A stretch of DNA of 45,516 nucleotides from an uncultured Saprospiraceae bacterium. Its GTDB lineage: Bacteria; Bacteroidota; Bacteroidia; Chitinophagales; Saprospiraceae. Shown in pieces: positions 16,745 to 24,769 of this stretch. A program made the position numbers and the translations under genes. Below the pieces are notes generated by a model that worked only from the letters and a program-made list of their open reading frames with translations, searched no databases and had not been told where the DNA came from. The stretch's first letter is position 1. Each line of letters begins with the position of its first letter. The stretch lies in contig CALFUU010000087.1 in NCBI GenBank assembly GCA_937929835.1, forward strand, positions 1 through 45,516, given 5' to 3'.

Positions 16745-17809
16745 ATGGTAGAAACATCCACTTTGAAAATTACTACCGTTGAAAAATCAGCTCTCGACAC
16801 AGTTGATTTCAACAATCTTGCTTTCGGAAAGACTTTTACTGACCACATGTATGTTGCGGACTACAAAGATGGAAAATGGCAAAGTCATAGAATAGAGCCG
16901 TTTAAGAATTTTCAAGTACACCCAGCTAATATTGCTTGGCATTATGGTCAGGCCATTTTTGAAGGAATGAAAGCGACTCGCCATCAGGATGGTACACCTA
17001 TGTTGTTCCGACCAGAAATGCATAGTGATCGTATCAATAAATCTGCAGAAAGATTGGCTATGCCGCATTTTCCTAAAGAATCATTTATGGAAGCGGTTAC
17101 AGAAATCGTTCGCCTAGAAAAAGAATGGATACCGAAGGAAGAAGGAAGTGCCTTGTATATCAGACCGTATATGATCGCGATGGACGAGTTTATAGGTGTA
17201 CAGATATCACATACATACAAGTTCATAATCTTCTGTTGTCCAGTAGGGCCTTACTACAGCAAGCCATTGAAGTTAAAAGCAGATGATCAGTACATCAGAG
17301 CAGCCGTGGGCGGCACTGGAGAGGCCAAAGCTGCTGGAAACTATGCAGGATCCTTGTTGCCAACGCAACTTGCTAAGAAGGAGGGCTTTGACCAGATTAT
17401 GTGGCTAGATGCCAATGAGCGACAGTATATACAAGAAGTCGGGACGATGAATATCTTTTTTGTCTTCGGCAATACCGTTGTGACACCAAGTACCGATGGT
17501 GCTATACTTAAAGGCATTACGAGAAACAGCTTGGTGCACATCCTTAAGGATAAAGGCTATAACGTAGAGGAGAGACCTATCTCTATCAAAGAAGTTATGG
17601 CCAGTGCCGAGAGCGGAGAGCTAACAGAAGTCTTTGGTAGCGGTACGGCAGCAGTCATCGCTTATGTGGAAGGCATTGGATATAAAGGTGCTATGGCCAA
17701 GCTAAATCTGGATACATACAAAGTAGCGCCTATGCTCAAGGATACGATAAATGGTATGAGAAGTGGTCGACTAGAAGACATCCACAACTGGACTGTAAAG
17801 GTCAGCTAA
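16745..17809 (+). CDS. ilvE: Branched-chain amino acid aminotransferase
   Basis: The 354-aa fold-type IV PLP enzyme interconverts Leu, Ile and Val with their 2-oxoacids, using 2-oxoglutarate/glutamate. Recognisable parts are HYGQAIFEGMKA (66-77), FRPEMHSDRINKSAERLAMP (88-107), YIRPYMIA (138-145), the PLP-lysine segment GEAKAAGNYAGSL with Lys195, EVGTMNIFFVF, LKGITRNS, and EVFGSGTAAVI near the end. Length matches the longer BCAT2-like subgroup common in Bacteroidetes. It is monocistronic with its own terminator. It would supply 2-oxoacids to the fused E1 dehydrogenase encoded at 40.6 kb. Confidence 0.96.
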   Translation: MVETSTLKITTVEKSALDTVDFNNLAFGKTFTDHMYVADYKDGKWQSHRIEPFKNFQVHPANIAWHYGQAIFEGMKATRHQDGTPMLFRPEMHSDRINKSAERLAMPHFPKESFMEAVTEIVRLEKEWIPKEEGSALYIRPYMIAMDEFIGVQISHTYKFIIFCCPVGPYYSKPLKLKADDQYIRAAVGGTGEAKAAGNYAGSLLPTQLAKKEGFDQIMWLDANERQYIQEVGTMNIFFVFGNTVVTPSTDGAILKGITRNSLVHILKDKGYNVEERPISIKEVMASAESGELTEVFGSGTAAVIAYVEGIGYKGAMAKLNLDTYKVAPMLKDTINGMRSGRLEDIHNWTVKVS

Positions 17810-17838
17810 CACGCAGAACATCCATAAGAATAAAATAG

Positions 17839-17871
17839 AGCCCTGGAGTCGATAGATTTCAGGGCTTTTTT
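17839..17871 (+). terminator. Intrinsic terminator after ilvE
   Basis: AGCCCTG pairs with CAGGGCT across a 14-nt loop and is followed by six T. Confidence 0.85.
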
Positions 17872-17896
17872 ATGGTATAAATATGCATTGTTGGGG

Positions 17897-18766
17897 TTAC
17901 GCCTCTAAGTAGTGTAAGAGCTTATAATAATCCTTTAAGCGCATACGAGGTTCGTCAGATCGCAGATTGCGCAAGATGGCCGGTTCCCTCCAGCTCAAAA
18001 ACTTGGCTACTAGTCTAGACAATCCGATTGTGCTTAGCATAGATGCAGCCTTCTCGAGTCTAGTTTCTAGTGAGATACCTGCTGCATTGAGTTTCTTAAG
18101 ATTGGCGACAGCATTTCTTGTCTTGGACAAGAAGTGATCGGTCTTATCCAGTTGTAGATGGACGATAGCATTATCAATATGTAAAATTGGGACACTTTGG
18201 TCCTCTAGTCGGTTGGCAAAAAGAATATCCTCATACCCATAGCCTTGTAGGCCTTGATCAAAGCCTGTTTCCAAAAACAACGCTTTGTCTATCATGAAGT
18301 TATTAGAATGAAAATAAGTTATGGGTGCTCGTTGTCGCTGGGCTAGGCTGACTGATTCTCGCTCTCTCCCATAAGTCCAATGAAGGATATAAGGTGCAGA
18401 CATCTTTTCTGTAGGATATATGCGTCCTCCCGATACCAACGGCCTATCAGTGTGCTTCAAATACTGAGCAAGTAAGCCATAACGGGTTATCCCAGAGTCC
18501 CCATCCAAAAATACCAGTTTGTCATATCGCGCATCTGAGGCCAGCTTTTGGCGAATAGCAGATCGACCTAAATTGTGTGTAAGTTCGACATAAGTCACAT
18601 AAGGTAAGTCAGCAACTGTACTGTTGATCTCCTTCCATTGATCTTCAGACCCATCATCATAACATCTGACATCACAGTCTATATCGAGCGTACCGATCTC
18701 ATCAGACAGATCTCTCAAGAGACGCGTAACATCTTGGTTATAACAAGGTATGAGTACCGAAAACAT
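17897..18766 (-). CDS. Family 2 glycosyltransferase
   Basis: I place the start at the ATG at 18766 (289 aa), giving MFSVLIPCYNQDV, the normal GT2 opening. A GTG 24 bp upstream would add eight residues encoded inside a hairpin, so I reject it. GT-A features are the VLIPCYN strand, an acidic CYDDGSED nucleotide-binding segment, NLGRSAIRQKLA, the metal-binding FLDGDSG (in place of DxD), and GYGYEDILFANRL with the catalytic ED. There is no membrane segment, so it is a soluble or peripheral enzyme using a nucleotide sugar. Acceptor and product are unknown. Neighbouring flippase and methyltransferase genes suggest surface polysaccharide work but lie several genes away. Confidence 0.87.
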   Translation of the reverse strand: MFSVLIPCYNQDVTRLLRDLSDEIGTLDIDCDVRCYDDGSEDQWKEINSTVADLPYVTYVELTHNLGRSAIRQKLASDARYDKLVFLDGDSGITRYGLLAQYLKHTDRPLVSGGRIYPTEKMSAPYILHWTYGRERESVSLAQRQRAPITYFHSNNFMIDKALFLETGFDQGLQGYGYEDILFANRLEDQSVPILHIDNAIVHLQLDKTDHFLSKTRNAVANLKKLNAAGISLETRLEKAASMLSTIGLSRLVAKFLSWREPAILRNLRSDEPRMRLKDYYKLLHYLEA

Positions 18767-18799
18767 AAAAGCTAAGGTAAGTCTCCTCACCTTAGCTTT
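18764..18799 (-). terminator. Hairpin between ribA and the glycosyltransferase gene
   Basis: A perfect 11-bp stem (AAAGCTAAGGT / ACCTTAGCTTT) with a 10-nt loop is followed on the minus strand by four T and then at once by the glycosyltransferase ATG. It looks like the ribA terminator, about 30 bp after the stop at 18830. The loop carries GAGGAG, so it could also hide or present a ribosome site. Confidence 0.75.
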
Positions 18800-18829
18800 C
18801 GTATCAATCTTATTTCTTAGTAGACTTTA

Positions 18830-19429
18830 TTAGAATGTGAGCAAGTGGCCCATCTCCTCTTTCTTAGTCGTCAGATAACCTGAGTTCTTGCTGTGTGGCT
18901 CTATCTCGATAGGCCTTCTCTCTACCAGTTCTATATTACTAAGTCGTACAGCCTGTAGTTTGAGTGGATTATTGGTGAGTAGATTCACTTTGGAGACGCC
19001 TAGTGATTCGAGTATTCTGATCACCTCGTCATATCGTCTACCATCTACTTCTAGCCCGAGAGCTTCATTAGCTTCTATGGTATTAAGACCTTCGTCCTGC
19101 TTATTGTAGGCTTTGAGTTTGTTGATGATTCCGATGCCTCTGCCCTCCTGTCTCATATAGACGAGTAGGCCTTTTTCTTTGGCAATGGTTTTCATACCCT
19201 GATTGAGTTGCTCACCACAATCACATCTCTGTGAGTGGAAGAGATCTCCGGTCAGGCACTCTGAGTGTATACGCATTGTAACGACATCCGAAGGGTCCAT
19301 TTCTGGATGTACCATAACGATGTGCGGTGCATAATTGGAGGCGTTTGATTTGAATGCTAACATTCTGAATTCTCCCCAGTCTGTAGGTATTCTTGCTTCG
19401 GCTTCTTTGATTAGTTGACTTTTCTTCAT
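18830..19429 (-). CDS. ribA: GTP cyclohydrolase II
   Basis: The 199-aa enzyme opens GTP to 2,5-diamino-6-ribosylamino-4(3H)-pyrimidinone 5'-phosphate, the first step of riboflavin synthesis. The zinc-binding cysteines are present (Cys58, Cys69, Cys71 in SECLTGDLFHSQRCDCG), as are YMRQEGRGIG (91-100), the catalytic Tyr/Arg region, and the KVNLLTNNPLK segment. The length is that of a stand-alone RibA without the RibB (DHBP synthase) domain. No other riboflavin gene is nearby, so it may be a second copy supplementing a fused RibBA elsewhere. It follows the DUF2256 gene by 18 bp. Confidence 0.95.
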   Translation of the reverse strand: MKKSQLIKEAEARIPTDWGEFRMLAFKSNASNYAPHIVMVHPEMDPSDVVTMRIHSECLTGDLFHSQRCDCGEQLNQGMKTIAKEKGLLVYMRQEGRGIGIINKLKAYNKQDEGLNTIEANEALGLEVDGRRYDEVIRILESLGVSKVNLLTNNPLKLQAVRLSNIELVERRPIEIEPHSKNSGYLTTKKEEMGHLLTF

Positions 19430-19447
19430 AGCGACTATTAAAGAGAT

Positions 19448-19624
19448 TTAGTTTTGATTTGGTTCATTAACTGCCGTATTTTTTACTCTATTTCTAGATT
19501 TTCCACAAGCTTTACTACAGTATTTAACAGATTCCCAGTCTCTTTTCCATTTTTTTCGCCAAGAAAAAGGGCGCTGACATACGAGGCAGATTTTGAACGG
19601 GAGCTGTTCTTTGTGTCCTTTCAT
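19448..19624 (-). CDS. DUF2256 zinc-ribbon-like small protein
   Basis: This short gene encodes 58 aa: an ATG at 19624, stop TAA at 19448. It carries the DUF2256 signature [20 protein letters not shown] followed by [10 protein letters not shown], that is CxxC...CxxxC, a probable treble-clef or zinc-ribbon knuckle with a basic, aromatic WRKKW core. Function is unknown. In many bacteria this family is encoded beside a cryptochrome/photolyase-like gene and a TIGR03643 protein. Here the TIGR03643 partner is directly upstream (28 bp) and ribA directly downstream (18 bp), but no photolyase lies in the window. A flavin-related link (RibA) fits that association but is inference. Confidence 0.85.
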   Translation of the reverse strand: MKGHKEQLPFKICLVCQRPFSWRKKWKRDWESVKYCSKACGKSRNRVKNTAVNEPNQN

Positions 19625-19652
19625 TTGACTAGTAACTCAAGGGAAATTGGCT

Positions 19653-19952
19653 CTACCGCTTAGAAATTTTATTCATTGAAATATGCTTTTGACGAGAGCA
19701 TCTAAATCTATCTATCTCGGGGTTGCGCTTTTTAAGATGCTTTTGGCTGACACCGCTGTGTACTCTTTTCCTCCATAGCTTAAAGCTAGACGACTTGAGT
19801 GTCCGCCTCATAAGCTTAATGACTTGGCTTTCACTTAAACCAAATTGGAGCTTTATCGCTTCGAAAGGCGTTCTATCTTCCCACGCCATTCCTATAATCC
19901 TGTCCAAATCTCTATCTGTGAGGTCTTCATACATACCTCCGTTTAACATCAT
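19653..19952 (-). CDS. TIGR03643 family protein (helix-turn-helix-like)
   Basis: The core LTDRDLDRIIGMAWEDRTPF...AIKLQFGLSESQVIKLMRRTL...SSFKLWRKRV...DRFRCSRQKHI matches the TIGR03643 pattern closely. FGLSESQVIKLMR looks like a helix-turn-helix, so nucleic acid binding is plausible. I take the ATG at 19952; an internal ATG at 19934 also fits, and the longer frame to 20003 would need a TTG and adds residues with no family resemblance. The C-terminus is basic (ISMNKISKR). It precedes the DUF2256 gene by 28 bp, a pairing seen widely, usually with a photolyase-like gene. Confidence 0.85.
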   Translation of the reverse strand: MMLNGGMYEDLTDRDLDRIIGMAWEDRTPFEAIKLQFGLSESQVIKLMRRTLKSSSFKLWRKRVHSGVSQKHLKKRNPEIDRFRCSRQKHISMNKISKR

Positions 19953-20377
19953 AAAAGCTGAAGTGTTTTGAGAACTGAGCTCCCACCTTGTATACCTTAT
20001 CAATTTCTTAATTAGGCTCGATAGTTCCTAAGAAGACATTAAAAGTTCCTGTTTGCGGGTTAAGCACAAGTTAAAGAGACCGTGCACATTGTTATATTGT
20101 TCTATGTTAGGTGTGCAATCATTTACTTCACGACTAACACAAAGCCTATGACGAACTACTATGTGCTTTACTATTCTAAACGGCTCTTATCCGTAAAACT
20201 TAAGATTCCGAATTTGGATTGGCATTCTGTAACCAGAACAACTTCAACAGACTACTAGCCAATCAAGGAATCTGAATCAGATGGCATCAATACTCAAAAA
20301 TAAAATCTGATGACTTCCTAATCAAAATAGAAGTGGGTCCTGAGCGCTCGGGAATCGCTTCTGTTTCTTTTGTTCCT
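19953..20377. other. Gene-free stretch with nested inverted repeats
   Basis: About 425 bp hold no convincing gene. A 36-codon ORF (20148-20258, plus strand) opens with MTNYYVLYYSKRLL but has no family resemblance. An inverted repeat pairs AGATTCC/GGAATCT and GATTGGC/GCCAATC (20203-20223 with 20258-20273), and a second, ATCTGA-A-TCAGAT, sits at 20270-20282. They may be a structured RNA or remains of a mobile element end; I cannot tell which. Confidence 0.4.
20329..20362 (-). terminator. Probable terminator after the methyltransferase gene
   Basis: On the minus strand AGAAG...CTTCT closes a long hairpin with an inner GAGCGCTC palindrome, followed by ATTTTGATT, about 16 bp after the stop. The stem has internal mismatches and the T-run is short. 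Confidence 0.55.
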
Positions 20378-21226
20378 TTATTGTGCGATGCGCAACCAGT
20401 AAGATCCGCCGTGCCTTTCTACATTCTTCAAATTCTCATGTGCCCACAGGTCTTGAATTACAGAGGCAAGAATTTTGTCTTGAGAGACGAAGTAGCTTGG
20501 AAATAGAGTCACATATTTATCAGGGTTCGCTAAGAGATACATCGCCAAGCCATACTGTTCTGAGTAGGCTCTATCACACATAAATTGTGGATAGTCAAAT
20601 GGCAAGTAGATATCGTGTATGTGGACAATCACGCCAGGCTTGAGTAATGGCAAGACTTCCATATAAAAAACCATAGAGTCTGAGTTAGGTAAGATTCTAT
20701 GAGAATTATCTATAAAGAGGACATCGTTTTCTTCGAGACTTAAGATGAGATCTAAGTCTACATTTTCAAATGGCTCTCGGATAATATGCTGAACAAGTTG
20801 ATCTATTTCTGCTCTTGGATAGGGATCAATAGACGTAATTTCCATCTCTAAGTTACCGTCTACTTTTGCTTTATAAGCAACCTTGGTAGAGTTGCCCGAA
20901 CCCACCTCTACGTACTTTCGCGGCTGGTATTGGCGCAGTATGGTATAGATAGCTATAATATCGAGCCCCGGCAAAAAACCGTTATTGTAGACAGGTAGTT
21001 GGGGATCCGTCTCTGTACTTGCCTTTTTTATGGAATGAAAAACGTCTATGTAGTCGAGCGCCTTCGTCAACAACGCTTTGTAGGCGTCTCTATGTTGCTC
21101 TACTATAGCGTTGAGCTGTGGATGGGCAGGATTGCCGTGACCATAACGTGGCTTCATATCCACCTTATAATCTAAAAATAAGCTCTGAAACTTGGGATTA
21201 AGGAAACGGTATATTTTTTTTATCAT
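20378..21226 (-). CDS. Class I SAM-dependent methyltransferase-like protein
   Basis: I choose the ATG at 21226 (282 aa, MIKKIYRFLNP...) over a GTG four codons upstream. The Rossmann core begins at YVEVGSGNSTKVAY, a SAM motif I (E/DxGxGxS/T). TSIDPYPR follows as the acidic end of strand 2, then DVLFIDNSHRI and a VIVHIHDIYLPFDYP segment. This is the layout of Methyltransf_24-type enzymes seen in cell-surface glycan clusters. The acceptor is unknown. It lies 37 bp after the flippase gene on the same strand, which suggests a shared transcript and a role in polysaccharide or glycolipid modification. Confidence 0.8.
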   Translation of the reverse strand: MIKKIYRFLNPKFQSLFLDYKVDMKPRYGHGNPAHPQLNAIVEQHRDAYKALLTKALDYIDVFHSIKKASTETDPQLPVYNNGFLPGLDIIAIYTILRQYQPRKYVEVGSGNSTKVAYKAKVDGNLEMEITSIDPYPRAEIDQLVQHIIREPFENVDLDLILSLEENDVLFIDNSHRILPNSDSMVFYMEVLPLLKPGVIVHIHDIYLPFDYPQFMCDRAYSEQYGLAMYLLANPDKYVTLFPSYFVSQDKILASVIQDLWAHENLKNVERHGGSYWLRIAQ

Positions 21227-21263
21227 AGATACAGTCACTATAGAAGCACAAAGTAATCAAAGT

Positions 21264-22763
21264 CTACATATCTGCTGTCGACCTCGTCAAGAAGACCTTC
21301 TTATATTCTCCTATTGAGCTATAATTAAGTGAGACAATGATCATCGTCATTATTACAAACTGCACCATACCAAAAGTAGAGCGCGGTAGGTGTAAGTGTA
21401 CTACACAAATGAACTCTATACCAAAGAGGAACAAGAAAAAGACCAGAGGTACAAGGATAATGTTTCTAAAGCTATACTTGATTGGTTGATAGTGTTGCGC
21501 TGCAAAATAAAACAATATGGCCATCAGCACATTGGCCGCAAGTGTAGCATATATCACCCCCCATATTTGTAAGGTAGGCACGAGTGTATAAAAACACGCG
21601 ACCAAGACGACCATAACAACAAATGATAGAGCTGTTATGACCCCAGACCGCTGAGCAAAGACCAGCTGTTGGTAAAATAGTTTTCCATAAACCAACATAA
21701 AAGTTGCCAAAGCAATCACAGTAATATAGTCTTCTATTACGTGATAAACTGTCTTAGAAGTAATGAGCCAGATATTGCTCCCTACAAGAATAATCAGCGG
21801 TATAATCAGTAGAGGCACATTAACTATCATCTTGGTCAATAACGAAACCTTCCCTTCTTGTAGGCTCTGTGTCCTATCCGCAAATATTTCAAAAAGGAAA
21901 GGTCGTATAGCATTAACAACTGCCTCTACTAGTATGATTATAATATTAGCCAAGGTCAATAAGAGAGCAAAGACCGCAACGATGGAGAGATCTGCATATT
22001 TCTCTAGCACAAACTTTCCTCCTCGTGTCAGAACCCAATAAATGAGCAGATAAGGAATTAAGGCCACCGAGAAGCGCAGTGATTTAGAAATCATTTTCTT
22101 ATCAAACTTCCAAGTTATAAGGTTGGGCTCTCGATATAAAATAATCATCAATACGAGCGCATTACCCAACAAATTACCTATGACCAATCCCAATACGGAT
22201 AAGTCTAAAAATATGACAAGACTAAACTGGAATATAATGGTCAACAAAATTTGAGCACCGACTACAATTACATATCCAAGTAGATCCTTCTCATTGCGCA
22301 GGTATACAAAGTAGACCATATTAATCTCGAAGAGCAAGGCACTGACAAGTACAATCAAGCCATAGGGATAAAACTGTACCAGATCCGAATGAAAAAGTGA
22401 CTGGAAAAGCCACTCTCCAAAAAGCAAAAATACAATACCCACTACTCCAGCTATCAAGATGCTAAAACTGAATATATTGCTGAGATACAGCTTGAGCTTA
22501 GCCCTATCGTCAAGATAATCATAGTACACCGTCAGCATAGCACTACTGAGCCTGAGCGTGGACAAGATCATAAAGAAGGCACCGATAATGACGAGGATAT
22601 CTTGTAGACCATACTCCGTCTCACTCAGATAATAGAGATAGAAAGGCGTAAGAATGATATATATCGCCGGCCTTAAAAAATTCAATACAGCGTAGACTAC
22701 TAAGCCTAGAAAGGGCTGCTGTTCTGCTTTTTTGTTAAAGGACTGAAGGAATTTTTTTGGCAA
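21264..22763 (-). CDS. Polysaccharide/oligosaccharide flippase (Wzx-like, MOP superfamily)
   Basis: This 499-aa inner-membrane protein has about 12-14 hydrophobic segments through its length. The opening GLVVYAVLNFLRPAIYIILT...FYLYYLSETEYGLQDI is the typical MATE/MOP flippase N-terminus (a membrane helix ending P-x-Y-x-x-x-L-s-x-x-E-y-G). It should flip a lipid-linked sugar across the inner membrane. The start is TTG at 22763; the frame is closed by the stop of the cytochrome gene region with no ATG between. It sits 36 bp after the diheme cytochrome gene, so it may be read through from the cytochrome cassette, although the functions are unrelated. Confidence 0.87.
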   Translation of the reverse strand: MPKKFLQSFNKKAEQQPFLGLVVYAVLNFLRPAIYIILTPFYLYYLSETEYGLQDILVIIGAFFMILSTLRLSSAMLTVYYDYLDDRAKLKLYLSNIFSFSILIAGVVGIVFLLFGEWLFQSLFHSDLVQFYPYGLIVLVSALLFEINMVYFVYLRNEKDLLGYVIVVGAQILLTIIFQFSLVIFLDLSVLGLVIGNLLGNALVLMIILYREPNLITWKFDKKMISKSLRFSVALIPYLLIYWVLTRGGKFVLEKYADLSIVAVFALLLTLANIIIILVEAVVNAIRPFLFEIFADRTQSLQEGKVSLLTKMIVNVPLLIIPLIILVGSNIWLITSKTVYHVIEDYITVIALATFMLVYGKLFYQQLVFAQRSGVITALSFVVMVVLVACFYTLVPTLQIWGVIYATLAANVLMAILFYFAAQHYQPIKYSFRNIILVPLVFFLFLFGIEFICVVHLHLPRSTFGMVQFVIMTMIIVSLNYSSIGEYKKVFLTRSTADM

Positions 22764-22799
22764 AGAGTAGAATCTTAGAGTAATGAAAAAGCATAATCC

Positions 22800-23849
22800 C
22801 TACTCTGCTCTCATATCTATGTAGGCTTTAAGATCCGCAAGTTGTTGGTCACTCATTTTCTCCAATGGATATTGAGGCATATATGATCGCCTTCCAGATC
22901 TAGAATACACACCATAACGAGACACTTGGAAGATTGAATGTGGGCCATAACCCTCTGCTTTCTTGCTTAAGTGCTTAAAAGTCAGTTTTTCATCATCTAG
23001 TTGTAGATATGAGAAGCGTCTATCTTGATGGCAATGTAGGCAAGAGTTCTCATAGACCATTTTTCCATTTTCAGGATGGCCTATAAGATTGGGGACTAGT
23101 CCTTTGGATTCGGCTGCTGAGCCGAAGTGTGCTGGAGACCCTAGCAGATACTTTGATTTGATCAAGTCGATGGCCTCATCTTGTTTATCCTCAGAGTCGA
23201 TGGCTAGATAGATCGCATCTAACTCCTCCGCAGAAAAGTCTAGGTCTGATAACTTAAGATCAATAGTCCACAGATAGGCTAAGATCGACTCCAACTCCCA
23301 ATCATGAAGCTTCCTTCCTTGTGCACACTCTACCGCACACAATTGTATAGCACCTCTTATATCATTTCTAGCGGCATCTACCAACTCTCCATACTTGAGA
23401 TAGTAGTCATCGTTATAAAAAGTTTCTCTATTGACAACACCATATAGCGTGGTACCTTGTAGAAATGGCAAACCATTTTCTGCAGTGTACTTCAAACGAG
23501 CCTCTGGATCACTCTTAGTGAGATCAGGGTCTTCTTTTTCTAAATTATGGCAAGAAGTACAAACAAAGTGCTTACTCTGAATCTTTGTCTTACCTCCACC
23601 AGGTCTAGTAGAAAAACCTTCTTTTATAAGCGTTTCTCCCCTATTGGCAGAGACACCAAACTCACGTGTATCTGGCAAATTATCTTTTCCTGTATCACCT
23701 AATATAGTCAAGACTTTTGAGACTCTTAAGTCTTCACTGAGATCAAGATCTTCCTTGGCAGCCTTGTCTGGGCTAATCAAAGAAGCGCCAACAATAAATG
23801 CCAACGCCAAAAATCCTACACCTGCGATGCCAAGTCTGTACTTTATCAT
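22800..23849 (-). CDS. Membrane-anchored diheme c-type cytochrome
   Basis: The 349-aa protein has an N-terminal membrane segment (LGIAGVGFLALAFIVGASL, about 6-25) serving as anchor or uncleaved signal. There are two classical haem c sites, CTSCH at 97-101 and CLHCH at 270-274. Met residues in the YMPQYPLEKM region near the C-terminus are candidate axial ligands for the second haem; the first cytochrome domain also has an unusual CAVEC pair at 171-175. It faces the periplasm and probably carries electrons. It overlaps the DUF5777 gene by 4 nt (ATGA) and forms a cassette with it and the CX4CH lipoprotein. Confidence 0.88.
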   Translation of the reverse strand: MIKYRLGIAGVGFLALAFIVGASLISPDKAAKEDLDLSEDLRVSKVLTILGDTGKDNLPDTREFGVSANRGETLIKEGFSTRPGGGKTKIQSKHFVCTSCHNLEKEDPDLTKSDPEARLKYTAENGLPFLQGTTLYGVVNRETFYNDDYYLKYGELVDAARNDIRGAIQLCAVECAQGRKLHDWELESILAYLWTIDLKLSDLDFSAEELDAIYLAIDSEDKQDEAIDLIKSKYLLGSPAHFGSAAESKGLVPNLIGHPENGKMVYENSCLHCHQDRRFSYLQLDDEKLTFKHLSKKAEGYGPHSIFQVSRYGVYSRSGRRSYMPQYPLEKMSDQQLADLKAYIDMRAE

Positions 23850-24748
23850 AACTTAAACTTTCGGGCTATGGTAAATCCAAATCGATATTCGCCATCAAGC
23901 CAGTCAGATTGAGTATAGGGTATATAATCTGTCTCCATGATGCCAGTCGAATTCGTTAAGTTCATTTGAAAAACGTGGCCTCCACCTGTTTCCCATTCGA
24001 TGCCTATACCTAGAGGATAATGAAATTGTCTTTCACCATCTTCATCTTCTTCACTCCTATGCTCAGAAAAAGGAATTGTCATATCGAAAATGAAAGCGAA
24101 AGACTTATTCAGCTGAAACTTAAAAGCACCGCTCACACTCGGTAGACCATTGGTGTCCGCAAACATTCTATCCGAAGCTGTGGGCACAATATTTCTATAT
24201 GTCCACTGAGGAGAAATCTGAAAAGCAAAGCGCTCGGAAACTTTAGATGCAAATATAGCTTGAACTGTATAACTCACTCTGTGTGCAAATATTGGGAAGA
24301 AATTGATACGACCTGGATCGGTTCCTTTTGGCATAGTCGATATGGTCATCAAACCCGAGAAGGCTGCACTGAAAGGACTACGTTCTCCTTGACGCAGAAC
24401 TCTGTACTTGAACAAGCCACTTACATTTTGCTTGAGAAGACCGCTCCCCTTGGTTCGCATCAAGCCAATCATAATGTTGTCTGTTAGGCCATAATCAAAT
24501 TCGAAAATGACATCCGCAGCATTTTCCAGTCCCCATAAGGTCTGCCATCCTCCATTGATATCGCCAAAACGATGACCTATTCGAAAATCTAATATTCCTT
24601 TCTGTATGGTCTCAACAGATTGAGAATTGATGACTCTGGTATCCTTGAATGTTTGATGTGTACTTTTATCCTGAGCCTCTAAGGACTGAGAGAACGACAT
24701 CAAAAGAACAAAAAATATAAAACTATATAGTGAATGACTATTGTGCAT
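23846..24748 (-). CDS. DUF5777 family beta-barrel protein
   Basis: The 300-aa protein has a signal peptide (cleaved near SLEAQ, residue 25). The remainder is strand-rich and ends GEYRFGFTIARKFKL, as expected for an outer-membrane barrel. DUF5777 landmarks are RVINSQSVETIQKGILDFRI, HRFGDINGGWQTLWGLENA, DVIFEFDYGLTDNIMIGLMR, and NGLPSVSGAFKFQLNKSFAF. In Bacteroidetes such barrels sit beside c-type cytochromes and MbnP or YceI-like proteins, and may take part in extracytoplasmic electron or metal traffic; this is inference from context. The gene overlaps the diheme cytochrome and follows the cytochrome lipoprotein by 21 bp. Confidence 0.88.
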   Translation of the reverse strand: MHNSHSLYSFIFFVLLMSFSQSLEAQDKSTHQTFKDTRVINSQSVETIQKGILDFRIGHRFGDINGGWQTLWGLENAADVIFEFDYGLTDNIMIGLMRTKGSGLLKQNVSGLFKYRVLRQGERSPFSAAFSGLMTISTMPKGTDPGRINFFPIFAHRVSYTVQAIFASKVSERFAFQISPQWTYRNIVPTASDRMFADTNGLPSVSGAFKFQLNKSFAFIFDMTIPFSEHRSEEDEDGERQFHYPLGIGIEWETGGGHVFQMNLTNSTGIMETDYIPYTQSDWLDGEYRFGFTIARKFKL

Positions 24749-24769
24749 AATTGTAGTGTATACTTAAAT

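Noticed and set aside
18767-18790. N-terminal extension of the glycosyltransferase (MRRLTLAF)
   Set aside because: It needs a GTG start and lies inside the ribA terminator hairpin; the ATG at 18766 gives the normal GT2 opening.
20004-20377. tRNA or other known RNA gene in the gap
   Set aside because: No cloverleaf, T-loop or other familiar RNA motif could be found by eye.
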